From Shewanella halifaxensis HAW-EB4 (GTDB lineage Bacteria > Pseudomonadota > Gammaproteobacteria > Enterobacterales > Shewanellaceae): a DNA stretch of 64,000 nt. The stretch's first letter is position 1; each line of letters begins with the position of its first letter. The stretch is from assembly GCF_000019185.1 (NCBI RefSeq), contig NC_010334.1, positions 1,612,001 to 1,676,000 on the forward strand, written 5' to 3'. The notes beneath the pieces are model-generated. The model was not told the DNA's origin, searched no databases, and was given only the letters and a program-made list of their open reading frames with translations. Shown here piece by piece: positions 35,861 through 44,604 of the stretch. A program made the position numbers and the translations under genes.

Positions 35861-35897
35861 CTCTTTTGCTGATTAGCAAATAGTTAAAGTAATTTAC

Positions 35898-35923
35898 AAA
35901 AGGAACCTCAGGGTTCCTTTTTT
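35898..35923 (+). terminator. Terminator of der
   Basis: AAAGGAACC (35898-35906) / GGTTCCTTT (35912-35920) with continuing T residues. Confidence 0.85.
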
Positions 35924-35959
35924 GTTTATATATTGAGTTGATTTTAATTTGTTATTTTT

Positions 35960-36123
35960 ATACCAATTGCATTAAGTATCTGTTCATTCTGTGGGAAGCG
36001 CTCAAGTATTCCACTTCTGCTTTGCATCGACTCACAAGGGAATAACCATTCTGTCGTCCATGCGCCTTGAATTGAAAAGCTTGAGTGCTTCTGAATTGAT
36101 TAAATATTTAATGCAATTAGTAT
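35960..36123. repeat. MITE-like element, short copy
   Basis: Starts ATACCAATTGCATTAAGTAT and ends with the near-inverted ATTTAATGCAATTAGTAT. The body matches the reverse complement of 46357-46622 almost base for base but lacks about 100 bp after the first 30 bp. The missing part is bordered in the long copy by GTGGGAA direct repeats, so this copy looks like a deletion derivative. There is no coding capacity. Confidence 0.8.
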
Positions 36124-36362
36124 TATTGGCTTGCTCGCAATTCAGTTACGGACAGTCTTTTTTATCTTAGAGTATTATTTAAACGGTCAGAGGCTTGGTT
36201 AAATAACTTGACGTTAAATTAACGTAATCAAAACACTTGGTTAAATGTATTTACAGGCGATAAGAAAATCGCGTATTAACAGAGATATATTGACTTGTAG
36301 TGTTGCGGATGTTGGTGGCATTAACTAAAGTGTGGGTGTTCTATCAATTTTACGGAGTGAGT

Positions 36363-36944
36363 ATGAAAGTCGTCCAATTATTGTTAATAGTATTGTCCCT
36401 TGGTTCGCTTAGCGCGTGCAGTTCTATGAGAGCGGATTCGGATTATGATCCAAGTTTTAATTTCAGCGATATTAAAACCTTTGCTTGGGTTGAGAGAAAA
36501 ACCGATGACAACAGCTATCAGTTAGATGGGTTGATGGACCAACGTGTGCGTACAGCGGTAGATAATCAACTTTCACTAAAAGGCATTAAGCTTACTAATG
36601 CTGCGACTGCTGATGTATTAGTCAATTATTTAACCAAGGTTGATAAGCAAATTGATGTAGATACCTTTAATACTAATTATGGTTACAACCCATATGGGTA
36701 TGGTTACAACCCATATGGCTATGGTTATAATTGGGGTATGAGTCCTGCAATGAATACGCAAACGATTGTTCGCGAATATAATGTGGGCACATTAATCTTA
36801 GATATGGTCGATAGAGCATCGGGTAAATTAATTTGGCGTGGTACCGTCGCTGATACTATTCAAAATGAAAATACGCCAGATGAACGTGTTGAGGCTGTTA
36901 ATCAAGCCGTTGCAGCCATGTTGAAGAGCTTCCCTCCTAAGTAG
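36363..36944 (+). CDS. DUF4136 lipoprotein with GYNPYGY repeat
   Basis: About 193 residues from ATG 36363 (RBS GGAGTGAG); the frame is open 63 nt further up but the signal peptide starts here. Lipobox LSAC (MKVVQLLLIVLSLGSLSAC). DUF4136 pattern: DYDPSFNFSDIKTFAWVE, and GTLILDMVDRASGKLIWRGTVAD at the C-terminus. A tandem GYNPYGY repeat with YGYN lies in the middle (about 105-125). Envelope lipoprotein of unknown role. First gene of the accessory block after der. Confidence 0.82.
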   Translation: MKVVQLLLIVLSLGSLSACSSMRADSDYDPSFNFSDIKTFAWVERKTDDNSYQLDGLMDQRVRTAVDNQLSLKGIKLTNAATADVLVNYLTKVDKQIDVDTFNTNYGYNPYGYGYNPYGYGYNWGMSPAMNTQTIVREYNVGTLILDMVDRASGKLIWRGTVADTIQNENTPDERVEAVNQAVAAMLKSFPPK

Positions 36945-37374
36945 CGGTAACAGGCATTATGAGCTGGCTGAGTATGTAGCTTAACTTTTTGTATATAAGG
37001 GGTTGTAAAACCTTTGCTGCAACTATTAGGATGAATAATAAGAAGCCCTAAATTATGGGCTTCTTCATTTTAGTTTATTTCAACTTGAAAATTACGATTG
37101 AACAGATGGTATTGTCGTAACCAACTCCATAATTACTCTATAGGGTTAAGTTTTGGTGAGTATGTTATTTTTATCATGAGTGGCAATGAATGTATCCGCC
37201 TTACCTAAAGGGCTTTGACCTCCCTCTGAATGACCACATATCTAATATGATTGCCTTCTACTATCATTGGAACTAGTTACAAACTCAAACTCAGAGTTAG
37301 GCACACAGTTGAAAATTAAAATACAATAAACACATTAAAAATGTGATCAAACTGAATTATAAGCAACCAAGTTC
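36945..37374. other. Intergenic region downstream of the DUF4136 gene
   Basis: No gene is seen. A hairpin GAAGCCC (37042-37048) / GGGCTTC (37057-37063) followed by TTCATTTT probably terminates the lipoprotein gene. The rest is A+T-rich. Confidence 0.45.
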
Positions 37375-37388
37375 TTGATCTTTATCAA
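37375..37388. promoter_or_regulatory. Perfect FNR-type box before the xanthine permease
   Basis: TTGATCTTTATCAA matches TTGAT-N4-ATCAA exactly. It is centred about 45 bp upstream of a plausible start site, the activator position. EtrA/FNR or Crp could bind. Confidence 0.6.
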
Positions 37389-37393
37389 TGCAA

Positions 37394-37421
37394 TTGACTT
37401 AATTGCTGCACACAATGTAAT
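37394..37421 (+). promoter_or_regulatory. Probable promoter of the xanthine permease gene
   Basis: TTGACT (37394-37399), 16-bp spacer, TGTAAT (37416-37421), predicting a start near 37428 and a 200-nt leader. Confidence 0.4.
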
Positions 37422-37427
37422 CAAATA

Positions 37428-37626
37428 TTAATGGTTTCTAAAGGGAAACCAACCAGTTTCCGGCGGGTGGATGAATTGATTGGGCCACTATCGCAACTGT
37501 CACATAGAGGAGGAAAGCCCTGTTTATTTAGTGCTAATACTAAATCAGCATCACATTACTTGTTTTTCCTACCTTAATTTTTATATGTGACTCTGCCTAG
37601 AGTCAGCCAGATATTTAAGGTCAATT
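37428..37626 (+). promoter_or_regulatory. Structured 5' leader of the xanthine permease gene
   Basis: Several hairpins can form. TGGTTTC (37432-37438) pairs with GAAACCA (37445-37451). The alternative GGAAAC (37444-37449) pairs with GTTTCC (37456-37461) and would exclude the first. ATTTAGT / ACTAAAT occurs at 37527-37546 and TGACTCT / AGAGTCA at 37588-37605. Mutually exclusive stems in a long leader of a transporter gene suggest RNA-level control. No known riboswitch class could be matched. Confidence 0.35.
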
Positions 37627-39075
37627 ATGGACAATACCCAATCTACCAGTATCGAGTTAGCCTACGGCCTTGATAGCAAACCGCCCTTCTTATCATCACT
37701 ATTTGCCGCTATGCAGCATTTGCTCGCCATGATTGTTGGTGTGGCGACACCGCCAATTCTAATTGGTAGTGCACTCAATCTAAGTCCTGAGAATGTCACC
37801 TACTTAGTGAGTATGTCACTATTTATGTCAGGCATTGGTACCTTTGTGCAGGTAAAGCGTCTTGGTGGGTTTATTGGCTCAGGTCTACTGACAGTTCAGG
37901 CCACAAGCTTTGCCTATCCTGCAACAATTATCTCAATCGGCACCTCATTTTTGGCTGCGGGTATGAGCCAAGATCAGATGTTGAGCACCATCTTTGGGGT
38001 GCTATTTGCAGGCTCATTTGTCACTATATTTGCCAGCCGCTTATTGCCAATGCTACGTAAAGTCATATCGCCGACAGTCTCTGGCATCACAGTGATGTTG
38101 ATAGGCATATCTTTAGTTGAAGTCGGGATGACAGACTTTGCTGGCGGCTATGCCAGTAAACTTGACGGCTCATTCGGCTCTATAGAAAATCTGATGCTAG
38201 GCTTTATAGTACTTGTCAGTATTTTACTTTTCTTCCGTAGCCGCAGTCAGTATGTCAGGATGAGCGCCATCATCTTGGGTATGGCCCTTGGCTATTTAGT
38301 CGCGCTCTATATGGGAAAAACCGATTTTAGCGCTTTTTCCAATGTACCTCTGTATAACATACCAGCCCCCTTCAAGTTCGGTCTGTTTCAAATAGATTGG
38401 CAAGCTTTCTTTCTTATTGGTTTTGTCTATCTAGTCGTGATTATTGAAGCCGTTGGTGCGTTAACTGCGACTTGTATGCTTTGTAACAGACCCCTAATGG
38501 GCAAAGAATACAATCAAAGGATCTCCGGAGGGGTACTTGCAGATGGCGTGGTCTCCGCTATCGCATCGGTTTTTAACGCATTTCCTCTGACTGCATTTAG
38601 CCAGAACAATGGCGTGATTCAGATGACTGGCGTGGCCAGTCGTAAGGTTGGACTATTTGTTGCAACGCTGCTGATTATCTTCGGCCTATTTCCGGTGATT
38701 TCTATCATTTTTACCTCATTGCCTAAGCCTATTTTAGGCGGGGCGACATTAATCCTATTTGGTACAGTGGCCGCTGCAGGAATAGGAATTATCACCCAAG
38801 TTAAACTTGATCGCCGTGAAAGTATGATTATTTCGGTCTCTATTGGGGTCGCATTAGGCGCAGCGTTTGTACCTGATGCAATTTCTCTGCTTCCGCCTAT
38901 GCTGCAAAAAATGCTTGGAACACCAGCGATTGCTGGAGGTTTGACTGCGCTAATGGTTAACCTACTTCTGCCGCGTCCAGTTCCTGAGACAATACGTAAA
39001 GCCGAATCTGTGCGTAAGGTGAAAGCAAAATTTGATGCTTCATCCCAAGATAAAAAAAAATCAGCTACAGAGTAG
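37627..39075 (+). CDS. NCS2 family xanthine/uracil permease (XanP/XanQ-like)
   Basis: A 482-residue inner-membrane protein with about 14 hydrophobic segments. NCS2 hallmarks: AMQHLLAMIVGVATPPILIG near the start, LLTVQATSF, the substrate-site segment FSQNNGVIQMTGVASRKVG, and LLPRPVPETI near the end. The QNNGVIQ form and the overall pattern match xanthine rather than uracil carriers of E. coli. It imports purine bases by proton symport. It lies close to guaBA and purL, but in its own transcription unit inserted between der and xseA. Confidence 0.88.
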   Translation: MDNTQSTSIELAYGLDSKPPFLSSLFAAMQHLLAMIVGVATPPILIGSALNLSPENVTYLVSMSLFMSGIGTFVQVKRLGGFIGSGLLTVQATSFAYPATIISIGTSFLAAGMSQDQMLSTIFGVLFAGSFVTIFASRLLPMLRKVISPTVSGITVMLIGISLVEVGMTDFAGGYASKLDGSFGSIENLMLGFIVLVSILLFFRSRSQYVRMSAIILGMALGYLVALYMGKTDFSAFSNVPLYNIPAPFKFGLFQIDWQAFFLIGFVYLVVIIEAVGALTATCMLCNRPLMGKEYNQRISGGVLADGVVSAIASVFNAFPLTAFSQNNGVIQMTGVASRKVGLFVATLLIIFGLFPVISIIFTSLPKPILGGATLILFGTVAAAGIGIITQVKLDRRESMIISVSIGVALGAAFVPDAISLLPPMLQKMLGTPAIAGGLTALMVNLLLPRPVPETIRKAESVRKVKAKFDASSQDKKKSATE

Positions 39076-39425
39076 TTAAGTTCTTGTGTAGCGCCGATTA
39101 ACTGTGACACCCATAATCGTTGGCTGGATTTTTAATTCTAGTAAATGAAATAATTATGGGTGGCCTTCATGGTTATCCATGTATGGAGCATTAATAACCA
39201 CGTGATCACGACATTCGGACATCCAGTTCCGCCCCCGCCGATTGATAAGCATGAAGCTGCAGTATCTGCACATAAGCACGCGGCAGGCGATTAGTAACCA
39301 TGAAGTTACTAGTTCAAACACACTAGTATGTAGCACCACCCCAAGAATGAATGTAACCAAGCTTCACTCAAAGGTTAAGCTGCTTTGGGGCAAAACTCTT
39401 CAAATGAAGTTTGAACCTAACGTCA
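39076..39425. other. Intergenic region with long inverted repeat
   Basis: No gene is seen. CACCCATAAT (39108-39117) pairs perfectly with ATTATGGGTG (39153-39162), giving a hairpin without a T-run between the converging permease and chemoreceptor genes. The right end carries one copy of a 23-bp repeat (39403-39425) found again beyond the chemoreceptor. Confidence 0.45.
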
Positions 39426-41051
39426 TTAACTAACTTGAGTCTTAAAGCTGCCAACTAGCTGTTTTAACCTCTTGGTCGTCTGCGCTAAATTATGGCTCTG
39501 CTTTGAGATCTGCTGCGAACCATCATAAATTGATGACGTCATGGTCGAGATATCGTGTACACTTTTGTTCATCTCTTCGGCAACGGTATTTTGTTCCTCT
39601 GTTGCCGTCGCTATTTGCAAGTTCATACTCTCAACCGATTGAATTGATTCAACGATGCCATCGATGCTTGTGCCTGCAACTCTAGCGATTTCAGAGGCGT
39701 TAGATGCTTCATTTACACCAAGCTCTATTGACGCGACAGCGCTATTGGCACCGGTTTGCAACTGCTCAATTATCTGCTTGATATCCTCAAGCGAGGTTGA
39801 GGTTCTCTGTGCTAATCCCCTAACTTCATCGGCAACCACGGCGAAACCGCGTCCTGATTCACCGGCTCTAGCTGCTTCGATGGCAGCATTCAATGCTAAA
39901 AGATTGGTTTGTTGGGCAATACCCGATATGACGTTTAGTACCTGATCGATATTTTCTGATGCCTTGTTCACTTCGTGGATCACGTTTGATGCTTGGTCGA
40001 TATGCTGGTGTACATTAAGGATCTGTTCTACCGTATTGTTGACAGCCCTATGCCCCTCATGGGCGCTGGTATTAACCTTTACTGCGGCGTCTGACGCCAT
40101 CACGGCATTTTCTGCAACGTCTTGAACCGTCGCTGTCATCTCATTAATCGCGGTGGCAAGCATCTCGGTATTACTGAGTTGAGATTCAATGGCACTGTTA
40201 CTGCTTTGCGTGACTTCTTGTAAGTCTTCGGCGCTGGAGTTTATCTGAGCGATAATCTTCTTTTCTTCGGCGATAATCACTTCGAGCTTAGATACGAACA
40301 GGTTAAATGCTTTGGCAACGCCACCTAATTCGTCATCTTTTTCCACCTCTATTCTTACGCTAAGATCGCCTTCACCTTCAGCTATCTCTGTCATCGTTTG
40401 ATTGAGTGTCAGTAGTGGAGGAATAAGTGAGCGATAAAGCCATAACAGCACAAACGTAATAACCAATGCAACCAGCAAGAGCCCGGTAACGGTAGCCATT
40501 GTCGCCGAGCTAATCGCTCCATTGATCCGCGAACTGTATTCCTGTGTGAGTGCTTGATAATGTTTATCGAGCACTTCAAAGCCTTCTAATGCAGCCTTGT
40601 CGCTTATCTTCGCTACTGAATCGACATATTGTGGTGACTCCCCGTCAGCAAAAAAATGACTAATACGTTTGCTGTTTGAATAATAGTTACTAGCAACTTC
40701 AGTGATTGAATCTAGAGCCTTGCTTTCTTGTGGGCTTACGCCTTCAAGTAGCTGGTACTTTGCAATATCATCGAGTAGGTTTTTGAAGTCATTTTCTATT
40801 TTTGGTAGGTACTTATCTTGTCCTCGCAAAACATAGTTCTTGAAATTGTGGATCATTCCGCCATAGCCAAAGTTTGCCTTAATACTCATCAATAGCTGTT
40901 GGCGCATGGAGACTTGCTCTTGATAACTGCTCCAGCTTTTGGAAAGGGGATATATGGAGTAAAAGGTGTAGCTGCCGCAAACTGTAATAAGCGTCAAGAT
41001 GAGCGCAACCATCATGATTATCTTTTTTCTAATTGTGAGCTGAGTTTTCAT
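39426..41051 (-). CDS. Methyl-accepting chemotaxis protein (HAMP type)
   Basis: A 541-residue chemoreceptor. Membrane segment 1 at about 12-31, a helical periplasmic sensor (32-185) with GYGGMIHNFKNYVLRGQDKYL, segment 2 at about 187-209, a HAMP domain (SLIPPLLTLNQTMTEIAEGEGDLSVRI), then the signalling domain with the hairpin tip EQTNLLALNAAIEAARAGE and GRGFAVVADEVRGLAQRTS. It reports to CheA through CheW. The ligand is unknown. An FNR-type box lies 146 bp upstream, hinting at expression under low oxygen. Confidence 0.94.
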   Translation of the reverse strand: MKTQLTIRKKIIMMVALILTLITVCGSYTFYSIYPLSKSWSSYQEQVSMRQQLLMSIKANFGYGGMIHNFKNYVLRGQDKYLPKIENDFKNLLDDIAKYQLLEGVSPQESKALDSITEVASNYYSNSKRISHFFADGESPQYVDSVAKISDKAALEGFEVLDKHYQALTQEYSSRINGAISSATMATVTGLLLVALVITFVLLWLYRSLIPPLLTLNQTMTEIAEGEGDLSVRIEVEKDDELGGVAKAFNLFVSKLEVIIAEEKKIIAQINSSAEDLQEVTQSSNSAIESQLSNTEMLATAINEMTATVQDVAENAVMASDAAVKVNTSAHEGHRAVNNTVEQILNVHQHIDQASNVIHEVNKASENIDQVLNVISGIAQQTNLLALNAAIEAARAGESGRGFAVVADEVRGLAQRTSTSLEDIKQIIEQLQTGANSAVASIELGVNEASNASEIARVAGTSIDGIVESIQSVESMNLQIATATEEQNTVAEEMNKSVHDISTMTSSIYDGSQQISKQSHNLAQTTKRLKQLVGSFKTQVS

Positions 41052-41196
41052 ACAAGTCCTTTTGTATATCTCTTGGGGGAGACTAAGAGGCGGTGAAATG
41101 TAAATGTTTAAATTATCTGTAAATACCTGTTTTACACAGGAGCCATATTAAGAGTCGTACACATTGGTGATAACTCAAGTGAGTCGAGTGATTTAA

Positions 41197-41210
41197 TTGA
41201 TGCAGATCAA
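41197..41210. promoter_or_regulatory. Perfect FNR-type box upstream of the chemoreceptor gene
   Basis: TTGATGCAGATCAA matches TTGAT-N4-ATCAA exactly, 146 bp before the minus-strand chemoreceptor start. Confidence 0.5.
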
Positions 41211-41550
41211 TCACCACTAGAGTGATTTGAGTGATAGGTTGTGAGGAGAGAGCCCATAGAGGAGGGTTAGTTAGGAGGGGGAGTTCTTATCCGCAATGTT
41301 AACTCTCGAATATGAAGCGTTAGCGATTTTTAAAATAGCCGAGGGAAATAAGTCGTCTAGTGCGCTGAGGATTTATTCTTATCAAATAATGAGCGGGGAA
41401 CAAGCGCTTTCCCCTTAGCTTAACTCTTAACAAAATAAAGGGGCGAAGCGCCACGACTTTTTATCAAACTTTTATCAAACGAAGTTTGAACAAAAATTTC
41501 GTTTGAACAAAAATTTTCGAATGAAGTTTGAATCTAACTTCAAAGTAAAG
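41211..41550. other. Intergenic region before xseA 3' end, with tandem repeats
   Basis: No gene is seen. GTTTGAACAAAAATTTC occurs twice back to back (41484-41500 and 41501-41518, the second with one extra T). A 23-bp near-copy of 39403-39425 lies at 41520-41542 (21 of 23 bases equal). Confidence 0.55.
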
Positions 41551-42888
41551 TTAACCCACTTCAACCACAGTGGAAGTCACACTCCCATCACGTAACCGTG
41601 TGGTAAGCGTATCCCCCACACACGTATCACTCGGTGATTGCACCACTTTTCCCTCACCCGTTAAGGTGATGCTGTAGCCGCGACTGAGTGTGGCTAACGG
41701 ACTCACAGTATCTAACTGCTGCGCACGGTGGGCGAGGCGCTGCTCACTCATCTTTAACTTATCAATCATGGCACCATTGAGCTTGGCACTGAGATAACTC
41801 AAACGCTGGGCTTCAAGGTCGAGCCTATGCTGCGGCGACTGACTGGCTAGTCGGCTACTTAGGTTCTGTTGCTTTAAGGTATAAGCATGTAACTTGGTTT
41901 GCATTGCTTGTTGTAGGCGCAGCTGCATCTCATCAAAGCTTTGCTCGTACATCTGCAGACGGCGCTGCGGATCTTGTTTTTGCAGGCGATGTTCACAAGC
42001 TTGCAGTTGATTTTGCTTCTTTAACTGATAATGCTGCCAGCTCTGTTTTAGGCGCGATAACTGCGATAACAGCTTTTGTGCCTTGTTGTCGGCATCTTTC
42101 GATAATAGCTCTGCGCCAGCAGAGGGGGTCGGGGCGCGAAGGTCGGCAACATAATCACTAATGGTCATGTCCACTTCGTGGCCGACGGCCGATACTACAG
42201 GAATACCGCTGTTATAGAGGGTATGCGCTAAGCCTTCGTCGTTAAAACTCCATAAGTCCTCTAATGAGCCGCCGCCACGGGTGACCAGTAATACATCCAC
42301 CTCGCGACGAGAGTTAGCCAGGTTGATGGCATCACAAATACTTTTTGCGGCGTCTGTGCCTTGCACAGGAGTCGGGTAGATGATGACTTCAATGGAGGCG
42401 TCACGGCGCGCCAGTACATGCAAGATGTCGCGAATGGCCGCGCCAGTGGGTGAGGTGACCACACCAATTCTTTGGATATTTGCGGGCAGGGACCGCTTAG
42501 TGTCGCTGGCAAACAATCCTTCTGCGGCAAGTTTCATCTTTAATGCTTCATACTGCTGAGCTAGCAGACCGTCTCCTGCTGGCAGCATCGACTCAATAAG
42601 CAGCTGGTAGTCACCACGGGGCTCGTAAACGCTGATATTGCCCTTAACTAATACTTGCTGGCCGTTGGCAGGACGAAAGGTGACGGCTTGGTTACGGCCC
42701 TTAAACATGGCACAACGAATTTGGGAGAAATTGTCCTTGAGCGTTAAATACCAATGGCCAGATCCCGGTGCGGCAAAGTTTGAAATTTCAGCATTTAGCC
42801 ATATACGGCCAAGCTGACCCTCTAAAAGTTGTCTAACTTCACCATTGAGGCGAGAGACGGTATAAACATCGTTTTTTGGGGTTTTCAT
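41551..42888 (-). CDS. xseA: Exodeoxyribonuclease VII large subunit
   Basis: A 445-residue protein: N-terminal OB fold (VSRLNGEVRQLLEGQLGRIWLNAEISNF, then GHWYLTLKD), catalytic domain (GVVTSPTGAAIRDILHVLARR; LLVTRGGGSLEDLWSFNDE; VSAVGHEVDMTISDYVADLRAPTPS), a long coiled coil and a C-terminal LSRGYSI segment. With XseB it degrades single-stranded DNA processively. Divergent from guaB, the usual gammaproteobacterial layout. Confidence 0.97.
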   Translation of the reverse strand: MKTPKNDVYTVSRLNGEVRQLLEGQLGRIWLNAEISNFAAPGSGHWYLTLKDNFSQIRCAMFKGRNQAVTFRPANGQQVLVKGNISVYEPRGDYQLLIESMLPAGDGLLAQQYEALKMKLAAEGLFASDTKRSLPANIQRIGVVTSPTGAAIRDILHVLARRDASIEVIIYPTPVQGTDAAKSICDAINLANSRREVDVLLVTRGGGSLEDLWSFNDEGLAHTLYNSGIPVVSAVGHEVDMTISDYVADLRAPTPSAGAELLSKDADNKAQKLLSQLSRLKQSWQHYQLKKQNQLQACEHRLQKQDPQRRLQMYEQSFDEMQLRLQQAMQTKLHAYTLKQQNLSSRLASQSPQHRLDLEAQRLSYLSAKLNGAMIDKLKMSEQRLAHRAQQLDTVSPLATLSRGYSITLTGEGKVVQSPSDTCVGDTLTTRLRDGSVTSTVVEVG

Positions 42889-42928
42889 AATTTTTTACAC
42901 ACAAATGCGAATTAATGTCTATTTTCCA

Positions 42929-42957
42929 TTTACCAACCCATATATGCAAGGTATAAT
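42929..42957 (+). promoter_or_regulatory. Probable guaBA promoter
   Basis: TTTACC (42929-42934), 17-bp spacer, TATAAT (42952-42957), 51 bp before the guaB start codon. No clear PurR box was seen. Confidence 0.55.
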
Positions 42958-43007
42958 CTCGCCGCAATATTTCACCTCTAATTCCTAATCTCTTGGGGAG
43001 ATGTTGC

Positions 43008-44480
43008 ATGTTAAGATTGAAAAAAGAAGCGTTAACTTTTGATGATGTGTTGCTGGTTCCGGCACACTCTACCGTCCTCCCAAATACAGCTGTTTTAAAA
43101 ACACGCCTGACGAATAAGATTGAGTTGAATACTCCGATCGTTTCTGCTGCTATGGATACTGTTACTGAAGCTCGCTTGGCAATTGCTATTGCGCAAGAAG
43201 GTGGCTTAGGTTTTATCCATAAAAACATGACGATTGAGCAACAAGCTGAAGAAGTTCGCAAAGTAAAAATTTACGAAGCGGGCATCGTTCAGCAGCCAGT
43301 GACCGTGACTCCTACTACTACACTAGCCGATCTTAAGTTATTGACTGAGAAAAATGGTTTCGCAGGTTACCCTGTAGTAAACGAAGCTAACGAATTAGTG
43401 GGTATCATTACTGGTCGTGACGTACGCTTTATCACTGACTGGTCTCGTACGGTTGACCAAGTGATGACACCTAAAGAGCGCCTAGTGACAGTTCTAGAAG
43501 GGACTAAACTGGATGAAGTTCAAAAGCTGATGCATTCTCACCGTGTTGAGAAAGTTTTGGTTGTTGATGATAACTTCAAGCTTAAAGGCCTTATCACAGT
43601 AAAAGATTTCCAAAAAGCTGAGCGTAAGCCAAACGCATGTAAAGACGAGTTAGGTCGTTTACGTGTTGGCGCTGCTGTTGGTGCGGGCCCGGGTAACGAA
43701 GCGCGTGTTGACGCACTGGTACTCGCTGGTGTTGATATCTTGCTTATTGACTCATCACACGGACATTCAGAAGGCGTTTTACAACGTATTCGTGATACGC
43801 GTGCTAAATATCCTGACTTACAGATTGTGGGCGGTAACGTCGCGACGGCTGAAGGTGCAATCGCACTGGTTGAAGCGGGCGTAAACGCAGTTAAAGTGGG
43901 TATTGGTCCTGGCTCTATCTGTACGACTCGTATCGTAACAGGTGTGGGTGTACCACAAATTACAGCAGTATCTGATGCTGCTGCTGCGGTTAAACACCTT
44001 GATATCCCAGTGATTGCCGATGGCGGTATTCGTTTCTCTGGTGACCTAGCTAAAGCATTAGCAGCGGGTGCATCATGCATCATGGCGGGTTCTATGTTTG
44101 CTGGTACTGAAGAAGCTCCGGGTGAAACTGAGCTATATAACGGCCGCGCTTATAAGTCATACCGTGGTATGGGTTCACTAGGTGCAATGACACAGACTCA
44201 AGGTTCGTCTGACCGTTATTTCCAAAGTGATAACGCTGCAGACAAGCTAGTACCTGAAGGTATTGAAGGTCGTGTTGCTTACAAAGGTAAGCTAAAAGAG
44301 ATCATTCACCAGCACATGGGCGGTTTACGTTCATGCATGGGCCTAACGGGTTGTGCAACCATTAAAGAGCTAAACGAGAAAGCGGAATTTGTTAAAATCA
44401 CTGCAGCGGGTATGGGCGAGTCTCATGTTCACGACGTGACTATCAGCAAAGAAGCGCCTAACTATAGCCCTCGTTCTTAA
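43008..44480 (+). CDS. guaB: Inosine-5'-monophosphate dehydrogenase
   Basis: 490 residues from ATG 43008 (MLRLKKEALTFDDVLLVPAH), preceded by GGGGAGA. E. coli GuaB has 488 residues and begins almost identically, so the earlier ATG at 42993 is rejected. Barrel domain with two inserted CBS domains (about 93-205), catalytic cysteine loop GPGSICTTR and flap region YRGMGSLGAM. It oxidises IMP to XMP, the first committed GTP-forming step. guaA follows after 124 bp. Confidence 0.98.
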   Translation: MLRLKKEALTFDDVLLVPAHSTVLPNTAVLKTRLTNKIELNTPIVSAAMDTVTEARLAIAIAQEGGLGFIHKNMTIEQQAEEVRKVKIYEAGIVQQPVTVTPTTTLADLKLLTEKNGFAGYPVVNEANELVGIITGRDVRFITDWSRTVDQVMTPKERLVTVLEGTKLDEVQKLMHSHRVEKVLVVDDNFKLKGLITVKDFQKAERKPNACKDELGRLRVGAAVGAGPGNEARVDALVLAGVDILLIDSSHGHSEGVLQRIRDTRAKYPDLQIVGGNVATAEGAIALVEAGVNAVKVGIGPGSICTTRIVTGVGVPQITAVSDAAAAVKHLDIPVIADGGIRFSGDLAKALAAGASCIMAGSMFAGTEEAPGETELYNGRAYKSYRGMGSLGAMTQTQGSSDRYFQSDNAADKLVPEGIEGRVAYKGKLKEIIHQHMGGLRSCMGLTGCATIKELNEKAEFVKITAAGMGESHVHDVTISKEAPNYSPRS

Positions 44481-44496
44481 TTAGAGTTTTTAGATA

Positions 44497-44525
44497 TTAA
44501 AGGCGACAGATAAAGTCGCCTTTAA
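44497..44525 (+). terminator. Hairpin between guaB and guaA
   Basis: TTAAAGGCGAC (44497-44507) / GTCGCCTTTAA (44515-44525), an 11-bp stem with weak T content afterwards. It is more likely an attenuator or mRNA stabiliser than a full stop within the operon. Confidence 0.55.
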
Positions 44526-44604
44526 ATTAAGCCAAGTAGAAGGTTCGCAGAGTACTCACTGCTTGGTTAGTTAACAATGAAGAAAAATAGACATAAGGTA
44601 CCCC

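Noticed and set aside
37441..37535. Cobalamin riboswitch before the permease
   Set aside because: Some pieces (GGGAA, CGCAACTGT) recall the B12 box but the required core order and partner stem are missing.
43538..44083. 181-codon ORF antisense to guaB
   Set aside because: Shadow of guaB codon usage; low-complexity Ala/Thr/Pro composition and no RBS.
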